Shown in pieces: positions 1 to 5,400 of a stretch of 6,909 bases of DNA. How positions within the stretch are numbered: the stretch's first letter is position 1; the number at the start of each line of letters is the position of its first letter. The stretch lies in contig JASLAV010000530.1 in assembly GCA_030146905.1 (NCBI GenBank), positions 1 to 6,909 of the forward strand, read 5' to 3'. The stretch is from Lentzea sp. Lineage in GTDB: Bacteria; Actinomycetota; Actinomycetes; Mycobacteriales; Pseudonocardiaceae. Made by a program: the position numbers and the translations under genes. A model generated the notes under the pieces. It was not told the origin of the DNA and did no database searches. It saw nothing but the letters and a program-made list of their open reading frames with translations.

Positions 1-16
1 GCGCGGGCACCACGCG

Positions 17-22
17 TACTCT
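17..22 (+). promoter_or_regulatory. Candidate -10 box for a leaderless transcript
   Basis: TACTCT matches the actinobacterial TANNNT -10 pattern and ends 8 nt before ATG 31. The upstream side lies at the window edge and shows no clear -35 element. No ribosome binding site lies between it and the ATG. It is a short degenerate match and could be chance. Confidence 0.3.
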
Positions 23-30
23 CGTGATCC

Positions 31-261
31 ATGTCGGAAGAACAAGGCGGCCCCACGCTGGAGCCCACGCTGTCCGAATGGCTCAAGGCGCGCGAGGAGA
101 CGGCCCGCCACCTGGCGACCAGCACCTCCAGCACCGTGGACGCGGAGTGGGTGCAGCGGCTCGCCGACCTGCTCGCGACCGAACGGTCGTGGCAGGACCA
201 GTACACCGAGCTGGTCGCGCTCGGCAGCCCGGACGGCCGGTTCCCGTCGTCGAACCGCTGA
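31..261 (+). CDS. Small hypothetical protein (76 aa)
   Basis: I do not recognise this protein. It is acidic, with no signal peptide or membrane segment. From about residue 12 to 64 it looks mostly helical, with a Trp/Glu/Leu-rich pattern (SEWLKAREE, EWVQRLADLLATERSW, QYTELVALG), and it ends in a short polar tail. The reading frame has the expected GC-rich third positions and stops at TGA 259-261, just 23 nt before the convergent acetyltransferase gene ends. No Shine-Dalgarno sequence precedes ATG 31, but TACTCT at 17-22 fits a TANNNT -10 box about 8 nt before the ATG, which suits a leaderless transcript. A cytoplasmic orphan protein is the best description. The reading frame could still be spurious because it is short and close to the window edge. 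Confidence 0.55.
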   Translation: MSEEQGGPTLEPTLSEWLKAREETARHLATSTSSTVDAEWVQRLADLLATERSWQDQYTELVALGSPDGRFPSSNR

Positions 262-284
262 GCGCGCCGACGGGCACCGGCGGG
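262..284. terminator. Weak hairpin between convergent genes
   Basis: CGCCG (265-269) and CGGCG (278-282) can form a 5-bp stem with an 8-nt loop in the 23-nt gap between the stop codons of the 76-aa ORF and the acetyltransferase gene. It could act in both directions. There is no T-run and the stem is short, so the support is mostly positional. Confidence 0.25.
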
Positions 285-863
285 TCAGTCGCGGGCGGGT
301 GGCCCCGGCGACGTGGGCGCGGCCGGGTCGAGGTCCGCCACGCGGAGGCGGAAGACCTGCAGCTCCATGCCGAAGTACTTCGTGGTCTCGCCGACCCATT
401 GCATCCCGTTGTTCCGCACGGTCGACGAGGCGCGCGAGTTGCCGGGCCGGACGACGGCGAACACCTCGTACACGTCCCGGCTGAACGCCCACGCCGCGAG
501 GGCGTGGGTCGCTTCGGTGGCGTAGCCGTTGCCCCACATGTCGGGACGTAGCTGCCAGCCGATCTCCAGGTCCTCCCTGCCCGGCGGCAGCGGGAGCAGG
601 ATGGCTCCGCCGATCACCAGGTCGTCCTCCCTGCGCACGACGGCCCACCGGCCGGCGGGGGTGGGCATCCGCGCGCTTTCGGCGATCCACTGCTGCAGCA
701 GCAGCTTCATCGCCACCTCGTCGGGGACCTGGTCCATCTCGGGGCTGAGCCAGCGGGTCACCTCGACGTGGCCGTAGACCTCCAGCGCGGCGGGTGCGTC
801 GTCGACACGCCAGGGGCGCAACGTCAGCCGGCCTGTGGTCAACTCGTTCACCATCGCGGTCAT
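285..863 (-). CDS. GNAT-family N-acetyltransferase (RimJ/RimL type)
   Basis: This 192-aa protein has the layout of RimJ/RimL-like Gcn5-related acetyltransferases, which move acetyl from acetyl-CoA to an amine. The N-terminal strand TGRLTLRPWRVDDAPA (10-25) is the typical family opening. The acetyl-CoA pyrophosphate-binding motif A is seen as LRPDMWGNGYATEA (105-118), and motif B as VRPGNSRASSTVRNNGM (138-154), where Asn and Ser residues usually contact CoA. The substrate cannot be read from sequence; it could be a protein N-terminus, a small amine or an antibiotic. I place the start at ATG 863, not further upstream, because it overlaps the stop of the preceding 54-aa gene as ATGA. This implies translational coupling. 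The frame stays open upstream to 956, but there it overlaps the small gene. The C-terminal tail is Pro/Ala-rich and probably disordered. Family assignment is secure. Confidence 0.95.
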   Translation of the reverse strand: MTAMVNELTTGRLTLRPWRVDDAPAALEVYGHVEVTRWLSPEMDQVPDEVAMKLLLQQWIAESARMPTPAGRWAVVRREDDLVIGGAILLPLPPGREDLEIGWQLRPDMWGNGYATEATHALAAWAFSRDVYEVFAVVRPGNSRASSTVRNNGMQWVGETTKYFGMELQVFRLRVADLDPAAPTSPGPPARD

Positions 864-1024
864 TGGCAGATACATCCCCTGGGAAGCGCCGAGGCCGTGG
901 TCGCGGTGCAGTAGCGCACGCCGAGCGGGTCGTGCTCGTTCCACGGGTGGGGGCACACCGCGCAGGTGGTGGTGGTGGTGGTGGTGGTGGTGAGGTCGGC
1001 TTCGATGGTGCGTAATTCGGACAT
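860..1024 (-). CDS. RGCVC-type Cys/His-rich small protein (54 aa)
   Basis: This small gene encodes a peptide with a distinctive pattern: an N-terminal MSELRTIEADL, a run of nine Thr (12-20), C21-x2-C24-x-H26, H31-D, C39, and a terminal RGCIC (C51, C53). From memory this matches a short Pseudonocardiales family named for its C-terminal RGCVC motif; here Val is replaced by Ile. The five Cys and two His suggest a metal-binding, probably zinc-ribbon-like fold, but that is inference. ATG 1024 has GGAG at 1032-1035 (complement strand) with 7-nt spacing. The stop TGA (862-860) overlaps the acetyltransferase ATG by 4 nt, so the two are very likely co-transcribed and coupled. The Thr run is encoded by nine identical ACC codons, a trinucleotide microsatellite. 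No membrane segment is present. Function is unknown. Confidence 0.85.
   Translation of the reverse strand: MSELRTIEADLTTTTTTTTTCAVCPHPWNEHDPLGVRYCTATTASALPRGCICQ
965..991. repeat. (GGT)9 trinucleotide microsatellite
   Basis: Nine perfect tandem GGT units (ACC on the coding strand) lie inside the 54-aa gene and encode nine consecutive Thr. Because the unit is 3 nt, slippage would change the Thr count without breaking the frame. Flanking codons GCA and GAG (plus strand) end the run sharply. Confidence 0.95.
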
Positions 1025-1294
1025 GCGGGTACTCCGATGATCGGTGCGATGGCGGGAAGGCGCGCGTGTCAGCGCCGCCGGTCCCGGCGAGGTGCGGATT
1101 CCGCGTCAGTTCCCGGTCGTGTGGTGCGACCCGGGCCGCGGTGGTGTCAGAGCCGCTCGGAGTTCATCTCGGCGCTCCCGCCTCCAGCCGAACCGGCCGG
1201 GCTTCCCGATGCGCCCAAGGCGGCAGCAGCTCGATCACCGCTGCGCGACGTGCCCTCGGTGGCTCGATCCTACTCCGCCGCCCGCGGGCCCCGC
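1025..1294. other. Intergenic gap, no gene recognised
   Basis: The gap separates the transglutaminase stop from the start of the 54-aa gene and should hold the promoter of the latter. I find no convincing ORF on either strand. A minus-strand frame from TTG 1218 to the stop at 1149 is low-complexity Gly/Ala/Ser. A short palindrome CCGAT-G-ATCGG (1034-1044) overlaps the ribosome-binding region of the 54-aa gene, and a GCCCGCGGGC palindrome (1280-1289) sits just past the transglutaminase stop. No clear -10/-35 pair is visible. Confidence 0.5.
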
Positions 1295-2164
1295 TCAGCG
1301 CCACGACGGTGCCAGGTCCTCCTCGGCCTGGACGACCATCGACTCCAGCACAGGGCCGCCGAACGTGGTGACCATCGCGACGTCGGCGGCGTCACGGCCG
1401 CGGCCGATGACGACGCGCCCCTTGCGGGGCTCGTTGTTGCGCGGGTCGAAGGTCCACCAGCGGTCCCCCAGCCAGACCTCCATCCACGCCGCGAAGTCCA
1501 TCGGCGCGCCGTCGGGCGGCACGTCCAGGTCCGGCAGGTAGCCGAAGACGTACCGGGCGGGGATGTTGAGCGCGCGGCAGAACGAGATCGCCAGGTGCGT
1601 GAAGTCGCGGCAGACGCCGAACCCCGCCGCGTTGACGTCGGGGGCGGGGGACAGCGCGGTGGAGGTGCCGTAGCCGAAGCTCAGCGACTCGTGGACGTGC
1701 CGGCAGATCTCCCGCACCCTGCCGTAGCCGGGCGGGTGGGCGCCGAACCTCGACCAGGCCTCGTCGCCGAGCACGTCGGACACGCAGTACCGGCTGGGCA
1801 GGGTGTACACCAGCACGTCGTCGGGAAGGCCGTCGGGCAGCACCTCCGCGGCGTCCTCGTCCACGTTCTCCGTCCTGTCCGGCACGTCCGCCCAGGCGCT
1901 GTAGTGCACTGTGGACAGACCGGCCGGCAGCACGACGCGCGTGCTGCGGTTGCCGTACAGGTCGAAGTGGTGGCGCACGGCGACGTCCGGCTTCACGTCC
2001 AGGTTCTCCTGGCTGAGCCGCACGTCCGCGCTCCAGAGCGGCCGGACCAGGAACACCGCCGGCGTGGGCACCTCCGCGCGGTAGGTGAACGCGCAGCCGA
2101 CGCGGAGCAGCCGAGTGCCCCACGTCAGCTGTGCCGTGCCATTGCCGTGGTGGCGCGAGGTCAA
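1295..2164 (-). CDS. Transglutaminase-like (papain-fold) protein
   Basis: This 289-aa protein has the two-part layout of bacterial transglutaminase-like proteins. The first is an N-terminal beta-rich region (about 21-125, starting VGCAFTYRAEVPTPAVFLVRP). The second is a core of transglutaminase-core type with the nucleophile in GFGVCRDFTHLAISFCRALN (C185), then IPARYVFGYLPD, MDFAAWMEVWLGDRWWTFD (D240) and PRNN. The usual DFHAW histidine is Ala225 here, so the classical Cys-His-Asp triad looks incomplete. I recall related actinobacterial proteins with a non-His residue at this position, so this may be a subfamily trait. Family members are proteases, amidases or cross-linkers; the reaction here is unknown. 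No signal peptide is seen, so it is probably cytoplasmic. I chose TTG 2164 because it overlaps the stop of the preceding 51-aa gene (TTGA) and no ATG or GTG fits before the conserved domain. The frame is open further upstream, but that part is unlike the family and overlaps other genes. Confidence 0.9.
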   Translation of the reverse strand: MTSRHHGNGTAQLTWGTRLLRVGCAFTYRAEVPTPAVFLVRPLWSADVRLSQENLDVKPDVAVRHHFDLYGNRSTRVVLPAGLSTVHYSAWADVPDRTENVDEDAAEVLPDGLPDDVLVYTLPSRYCVSDVLGDEAWSRFGAHPPGYGRVREICRHVHESLSFGYGTSTALSPAPDVNAAGFGVCRDFTHLAISFCRALNIPARYVFGYLPDLDVPPDGAPMDFAAWMEVWLGDRWWTFDPRNNEPRKGRVVIGRGRDAADVAMVTTFGGPVLESMVVQAEEDLAPSWR

Positions 2165-2316
2165 CGCACCCGCTCGGGGATGTGGTCCAGCGCGCGCAAC
2201 ACGTGCACCGCGAGGTCCCGCGCCACCTTGCCGTCGAGCTCCGTCCGGCCGCTCAGCACGTCCTCCACCATCTTGAGCCTGCGCTCGTAAGCGGATGTGT
2301 AGGCCGATGTCGTCAT
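2161..2316 (-). CDS. Small helical protein (51 aa), possibly DUF6307
   Basis: The short frame encodes MTTSAYTSAYERRLKMVEDV followed by LSGRTELDGKVARDLAVHVL and RALDHIPERVR. It appears to be two amphipathic helices joined by a Gly/Arg turn, with no Cys and no membrane segment. The YERR start and the terminal LDHIPERVR resemble a short Pseudonocardiales family that I believe is DUF6307; that name is tentative. Support for the gene is strong: AAGGAG (complement of 2321-2326) lies 4 nt before ATG 2316, the ATG overlaps the stop of the DUF5994-like gene as ATGA, and its own stop overlaps the transglutaminase TTG as TTGA. It is therefore the middle gene of a tightly coupled three-gene unit. The role is unknown; a small helical partner of one of its neighbours is possible but is only an inference from position. 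Confidence 0.85.
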   Translation of the reverse strand: MTTSAYTSAYERRLKMVEDVLSGRTELDGKVARDLAVHVLRALDHIPERVR

Positions 2317-2846
2317 CGAGCTCCTTGCGTTGTTTGTTCGGGAATGCAGACACTGCCGGCGCCAGCCGAGTCCACAACGGACTCGTGCGCGCGGCCCTCG
2401 CCCAGCAGAACCTCGACGGTGTCGGTGTTCTCCCGCTGGGCGGCGGACATCATGGCGTGGTGGGCCGCGGAGGGATCCGCGTCCGGTGGGACGAGCAGCA
2501 GGGTCAGGCGGCGCCGGTCACCCGCGACGACGTCCACGGTGTGCGGCGGCCTCGACCAGAAACCGCTGAGCCTGACCCGGACGCCGTCTGCGGCGATCTG
2601 GCCGGGCGCGGTGTCCCACTCGGTCAGGTTGTAGCTCACCCGCGGGATCTCGCCCAGCCGGACGGACAGCACCGCGAGCAGCGCGGGCAGTTCGGCGGCG
2701 AGGTCGCGGGAACGCGGCCACCAGGCACCGTCGACGTACCCCGCGGGGAGCGCCTTCGGCCTCAGCCGCAACCGCAGCGGACAGCGGGGCTGCTCGTCGG
2801 TCGTGACGACCGGAGGGGCGGTGGATAGATGAGGAGCCGACGTCAT
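2313..2846 (-). CDS. DUF5994-like protein
   Basis: This 177-aa protein resembles actinobacterial DUF5994 proteins as I remember them. The conserved part runs from about residue 24 to 150. It includes LRLRLRPKALPAGYVDGAWW (25-43), PRSRDLAAELPALLAVL (44-60), a SYNLTEWD segment (71-78), VRLSGFWSRPPHTVDVV (91-107) and LTLLLVPPDADPSAAHHAMM (114-133). No catalytic motif or membrane segment is evident. The first 20 residues are Pro/Thr-rich, and the last 25 residues diverge and look disordered. ATG 2846 is preferred because GGGAG (complement of 2854-2858) lies 7 nt upstream. The longer frame, to 2948, would read through the leader. It is the first gene of the unit with the 51-aa protein and the transglutaminase, and it carries a leader of about 100 nt with promoter-like features. 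The function of the family is unknown to me. Confidence 0.88.
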   Translation of the reverse strand: MTSAPHLSTAPPVVTTDEQPRCPLRLRLRPKALPAGYVDGAWWPRSRDLAAELPALLAVLSVRLGEIPRVSYNLTEWDTAPGQIAADGVRVRLSGFWSRPPHTVDVVAGDRRRLTLLLVPPDADPSAAHHAMMSAAQRENTDTVEVLLGEGRAHESVVDSAGAGSVCIPEQTTQGAR

Positions 2847-2862
2847 GCCGGGACTCCCGTCT

Positions 2863-2881
2863 CCGGTCCGGAAAGGACCGG
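2863..2881 (-). promoter_or_regulatory. Leader hairpin upstream of the DUF5994-like gene
   Basis: CCGGTCC (2863-2869) and GGACCGG (2875-2881) form a perfect 7-bp GC-rich stem around a 5-nt loop (2870-2874), in the presumed 5' leader 17 nt before the start codon. A shortened version of the same sequence (CGTCC-GGAAA-GGACG) occurs at 3746-3760. It could affect translation or mRNA stability. Any role is inferred from structure and position only. Confidence 0.4.
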
Positions 2882-2940
2882 TGCAGGATTTCGCCGAGTG
2901 TGACGTGGGCTTGACTGCCCAGGTGCGAGATGCTCTCGGC

Positions 2941-2970
2941 ACCACCAATACTACACGCTTTCAGGCGTGA
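2941..2970 (-). promoter_or_regulatory. Candidate promoter of the DUF5994-like operon
   Basis: Read on the minus strand, an inverted repeat CACGC-CTGAAA-GCGTG (complement of 2954-2969) is followed directly by TAGTAT (complement of 2948-2953), a TANNNT -10 candidate, and then TGGTGGT. No good -35 hexamer is visible at 17-18 nt. The same order of elements precedes the DUF6292-like gene at a similar distance (about 100 nt) from its start codon, which is the main support. Confidence 0.45.
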
Positions 2971-3010
2971 TCGACGGAAATGTGGTGCACCACTTCCGCT
3001 GTTGCCCCTC

Positions 3011-3027
3011 CGCCGATCCGATCGGCG
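3011..3027 (-). terminator. Hairpin downstream of the DUF6292-like gene
   Basis: CGCCGAT (3011-3017), a 3-nt loop and ATCGGCG (3021-3027) form a perfect 7-bp stem that begins 13 nt past the stop codon at 3041-3043. This position fits a factor-independent terminator of the kind common in GC-rich actinobacteria, where a T-run is often absent. An operator role cannot be excluded because the next gene's promoter region lies close by. Confidence 0.45.
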
Positions 3028-3040
3028 CAGTGGTGGTGTG

Positions 3041-3511
3041 TCAGGGCGCGTAGCGCTCCATGCACTCGGCCAGGTCCGACCACCCCATGGGTCGCGGCGG
3101 GCTCGCCGCGGGGACCTCCCTGGTGCCGACGTGCTCCATGGACTCGCTCACCAGACGTGCCACGGCCTCCGGCGCCTCCACGATGTCGCCGGTCGAGCGG
3201 GCGAGCACGATCAGGGGCTCCGCGGGATCGGTCTCGATCGACACCGCCCAGCCCTGCGTCGCGCTCCAGACGAGCATGACGTCGCGGTCGGGGTGGGCCG
3301 CGGCGCGGCAGCCCAGTGCGATGTAGGCGGTGGCGGTGTCGGTGACCTCGAAGCTGATGCCGTGGTGCGGCACACCGAGTGCCTCCGCGACCTTCCCCAC
3401 GTACCGTTCCAGGGCGCCTGCCAGCACGTGCGTGCCCTCCGACGTGGCTGCCGGCACGAACTCCTGGCGACGCGAGGCTCGATCACCGGTGATGGACGCG
3501 GTCGCTGCCAT
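3041..3511 (-). CDS. DUF6292-like protein
   Basis: This 156-aa soluble protein resembles DUF6292 proteins of Pseudonocardiales as I remember them. The core runs from about residue 27 to 125: LAGALERYVGKVAEALGVP (30-48), ISFEVTDTATAYIALGCRAA (52-71), DVMLVWSATQGWAVSIET (77-94), then LIVLARSTGDIVEAPEAVAR (100-119). This looks like an alpha/beta fold with a beta-meander (EVTDTATAYIAL, VMLVW, GWAVSIE). No catalytic residues can be named. The C-terminus (135-156) is Pro-rich and then ends WSDLAECMERYAP. ATG 3511 is chosen because GGAG (complement of 3517-3520) lies 5 nt upstream; the longer frame to 3547 would swallow this site. The gene appears monocistronic, with its own promoter-like region and a downstream hairpin. 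Its leader resembles that of the DUF5994-like gene. Function is unknown. Confidence 0.88.
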   Translation of the reverse strand: MAATASITGDRASRRQEFVPAATSEGTHVLAGALERYVGKVAEALGVPHHGISFEVTDTATAYIALGCRAAAHPDRDVMLVWSATQGWAVSIETDPAEPLIVLARSTGDIVEAPEAVARLVSESMEHVGTREVPAASPPRPMGWSDLAECMERYAP

Positions 3512-3612
3512 GCGGACTCCGTCTTCTTCGGATCGCTGCGAAGCCACGGCGGGCGAGCGGACGGACCGCGGAGGTGACGAAGCGATGTGGACGAGCCGAT
3601 CGACGACTCTGG

Positions 3613-3641
3613 ACCACCACTGTAACGGTTCTCAGCCGTTG
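3613..3641 (-). promoter_or_regulatory. Candidate promoter of the DUF6292-like gene
   Basis: On the minus strand the inverted repeat AACGG-CTGAGAA-CCGTT (complement of 3624-3640) runs into TACAGT (complement of 3619-3624), a TANNNT -10 candidate, followed by GGTGGT. A -35 element is not obvious. The start codon lies 108 nt downstream. The arrangement parallels the one at 2941-2970, including CTGA in the repeat centre and TGGTGGT after the -10 box. Confidence 0.45.
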
Positions 3642-3745
3642 TGGAGCCACCACGAGCGGACGCGACTGCCGGGAACAGTTCTCCGGCGCGGCGGATTCGC
3701 AAGTGCCGCAACCCTCCGATCACCGTTTTCGGGAACTCGCGTGAC

Positions 3746-3775
3746 CGTCCGGAAAGGACGATGACGACCTCGTCA
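3746..3775 (-). terminator. Hairpins at the end of the DUF2071 gene
   Basis: Two small stems lie at the 3' end of the DUF2071 gene. TGACG/CGTCA (3762-3766 and 3771-3775) includes the stop codon, and CGTCC/GGACG (3746-3750 and 3756-3760) encloses a 5-nt loop. Each is only 5 bp and there is no T-run, so termination is possible but weakly supported. Confidence 0.3.
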
Positions 3776-4486
3776 CGTCGTGGCGGACGGAATCCCGAAC
3801 CTGGCCCGCACTCCCGGCGAGTACAGGACGCTCATCGGCGGACCGGAGACCGGTACCCGCGCCGAGGCCACGAGGTTGTCGTCGCAATGGACGACCGTGG
3901 CGCGGTGGAGATCCCACGGAGCGTGGTGGTTGGGCAGGTAGGCGGTACGGCCGAACAGGGAGGTGTGCAGGCCCCACCTGGCCGTCAGGAAGTCCTCCAG
4001 CGGGCTCGGCCGGTCGATCCGCTCCCCCGGCCGCACGGTGAGCGTGCTCGTCGCCCCACCGGGACGAGGCCACCTGCGCCGACAGGTGTAGGTGAGCTCG
4101 GTGCCGTCACGGCGCACCGCCATGTCCGACCACATGTACGGCAACCGCACCGCGGACCGGGCGCTCAGCACGAACGTCAGGTCCGAGGCGTCCATCGACA
4201 GGAACACGACGCCACGCCGCCCTTTCCGGTCGACGGTGTAGAGGCGCACGTTGGTCTCCGGGAAGCTCCAGCGGCCGGTCAGCGCGGGCCAGCCGAGCGG
4301 GCACAGGCGGAAGGCGACGAGTCCGACGAACGTGTCGCCGTCCACCACGTCCGGCTCCGCGCCCGCGGGCAGCAGGTGGCGCACGGACTGAGGTGGAACG
4401 CGCCAGTGGAGGAACGTCACGTCGTTCCACCACTGCGTCAGCACCGACCGGTCGATGGGTCGCGGTGAGCCGAAGGTCATGGTCAC
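3773..4486 (-). CDS. DUF2071 (YqjF-like) protein
   Basis: The 237-aa product matches the DUF2071/YqjF family. The N-terminal segment TQWWNDVTFLHWRVPPQSVRHLLP (17-40) is the family hallmark; it continues with DTFVGLVAFRLCPLG (51-65) and FPETNVRLYTVDRKGRRGVVFLSMDAS (75-101). A conserved LEDFLTARWGLH (163-174) follows, and the protein closes with VLYSPGVRARFG, the usual ending. Length is normal for the family. It is soluble and of unknown biochemical function; members resemble ligand-binding acetoacetate-decarboxylase-like folds as far as I recall. GTG 4486 overlaps the stop of the upstream YihY-like gene (GTGA), so coupled translation is likely. An in-frame ATG at 4480 is the alternative start; neither has a clear Shine-Dalgarno site. 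Pairing with a membrane protein gene suggests a linked envelope-related role, but that is only contextual. Confidence 0.93.
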   Translation of the reverse strand: MTMTFGSPRPIDRSVLTQWWNDVTFLHWRVPPQSVRHLLPAGAEPDVVDGDTFVGLVAFRLCPLGWPALTGRWSFPETNVRLYTVDRKGRRGVVFLSMDASDLTFVLSARSAVRLPYMWSDMAVRRDGTELTYTCRRRWPRPGGATSTLTVRPGERIDRPSPLEDFLTARWGLHTSLFGRTAYLPNHHAPWDLHRATVVHCDDNLVASARVPVSGPPMSVLYSPGVRARFGIPSATT

Positions 4487-5379
4487 GATTCAAACGCAGC
4501 CACACCGCCCTGCGCCCCCGGATCGCCGAATCGGTCGCGACGCTCCCGGAGCACGTCGTGGGTGCTGAGAGTGGTCCGGTAGCCGAACAGCAGCAGGGCG
4601 TGCAGCAGGAACAGCCACAGCCCGAGCGCCGCCACCCCGCCGGGGACCGCCAGCCCGCCGTAGGGAATGGCCCAGTCCACGGGAATCGCGAGGAACAGCA
4701 CGAACCCGTGCAGGAAACCGGTGAGCACCGCGCCGACGGCGACACCCGCCGCGAGGATCGTCCTGACCGGCAGCTCGACCGGTCCGACGAAGGCGAACAC
4801 CAGGCCGACGGTCACGCAGATCGGCACCATGTCGAGGTGGAACGACAGCACGACGCCCCACGCGGTGGACCAGCCCCCGGCCGCGTACAGCGGGCCGACC
4901 GTGGAGGCGAACGCCAGCGGCAGCGCCACCAGCAGGGGTGCCAGCAGCAGCACCGGGAGGAACGCGATCCGCCCCGCCCACCCGGTCCACTTGGTGACCC
5001 GCTCACCGGCCGCCTGGCCGAGGCCACGGCGCAGTCCCTCGCCGTAGAGCGTCGCGGGGAGCAGTGCGGCGGCGAGGTACGGCCAGGACACGCTCGTCGC
5101 CGCCTCCGCCAGGCTCACGAGCGCACCGGTGGCGTCGTGGGCTTGGGGCAGCGACCGGCCGAGCACCCGTGCGCCGTCGACCACGAGCTGCGGCCCGAAG
5201 AGCAACGCGACCCCGCGCAGCGCGAGCAGCAACATCGGCACCAGGCCGAGTCCCGCGAAGAACGTCAGCCCCGCCGCCCACAGCAGGAGGTCCCGGCCGT
5301 GCAGCGCGCTCGACGTGGCCGCGACCACGGCTCGGAGTACATGCATGATCCGCAAGTACCCGAACCTGCGCGCGCTCAT
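4483..5379 (-). CDS. YihY/BrkB-type inner-membrane protein
   Basis: The 298-aa product looks like a YihY/virulence factor BrkB family membrane protein. About six hydrophobic segments are visible: 31-61 (LLLWAAGLTFFAGLGLVPML), 98-113, 137-164 (LPVLLLAPLLVALPLAFAST), 184-200, 207-232 and 246-267 (LGLWLFLLHALLLFGYRT). The first segment, with AAGLTFFAGLGLVPMLLL, is the family signature. A loop with GEGLRRGLGQAAGERVTKWTG follows segment 2. The C-terminus is short, charged and cytoplasmic. Members are integral membrane proteins of poorly defined function. I chose ATG 5379 (MSARRFGYLR); ATG 5346 is an in-frame alternative, and neither has a strong ribosome binding site. The open frame upstream to 5820 is antisense to the phosphatidyltransferase gene and is not credible as protein. 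The gene diverges from that gene across 21 nt and is coupled to the DUF2071 gene by a GTGA overlap. Confidence 0.9.
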   Translation of the reverse strand: MSARRFGYLRIMHVLRAVVAATSSALHGRDLLLWAAGLTFFAGLGLVPMLLLALRGVALLFGPQLVVDGARVLGRSLPQAHDATGALVSLAEAATSVSWPYLAAALLPATLYGEGLRRGLGQAAGERVTKWTGWAGRIAFLPVLLLAPLLVALPLAFASTVGPLYAAGGWSTAWGVVLSFHLDMVPICVTVGLVFAFVGPVELPVRTILAAGVAVGAVLTGFLHGFVLFLAIPVDWAIPYGGLAVPGGVAALGLWLFLLHALLLFGYRTTLSTHDVLRERRDRFGDPGAQGGVAAFES

Positions 5380-5388
5380 CCATCGGCC

Positions 5389-5394
5389 TACGGT
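5389..5394 (+). promoter_or_regulatory. Candidate -10 box, leaderless start
   Basis: TACGGT fits TANNNT and ends 6 nt before ATG 5401, so transcription would begin at or next to the A of the ATG. No Shine-Dalgarno sequence precedes the ATG. A -35 match at 17-18 nt is poor. The site lies in the 21-nt gap between divergent start codons, where the YihY-like gene's start must also be served. Confidence 0.4.
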
Positions 5395-5400
5395 TGTGGA

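Noticed and set aside
1149..1218. Minus-strand short frame from TTG in the 1025-1294 gap
   Set aside because: It has no ribosome binding site, a Gly/Ala/Ser low-complexity product and no recognisable family; it is not supportable as a gene.
1280..1289. GCCCGCGGGC palindrome past the transglutaminase stop as a terminator
   Set aside because: It is symmetrical with no room for a loop; folding would leave a 3-bp stem. In such GC-rich DNA a 10-nt palindrome is not unusual.
1037..2290. Long plus-strand ORF of 417 codons
   Set aside because: It is antisense to the transglutaminase and 51-aa genes, has no family resemblance, is rich in His/Arg/Val/Gln from reading the complement of GC-rich codons, and lacks a ribosome binding site.
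3585..3764. Plus-strand 59-aa ORF with a strong GGAGGTGA ribosome-binding-like site
   Set aside because: The Shine-Dalgarno match (3570-3577) with 7-nt spacing is striking, but the product is a basic, low-information peptide without recognisable pattern, and it lies antisense to the promoter and leader of the DUF6292-like gene. Ribosome profiling would settle it.
3761..4468. Plus-strand ORF starting at ATG 3761 after AAAGGACG
   Set aside because: The start context is good, but the frame is antisense to the well-supported DUF2071 gene and encodes an Arg/Pro/Val-rich shadow peptide.
4393..5400. N-terminal extension of the phosphatidyltransferase frame
   Set aside because: The frame is open for about 336 codons upstream of 5401, but it is antisense to the YihY-like gene and its Gln/Arg/His-rich composition is that of a shadow frame.
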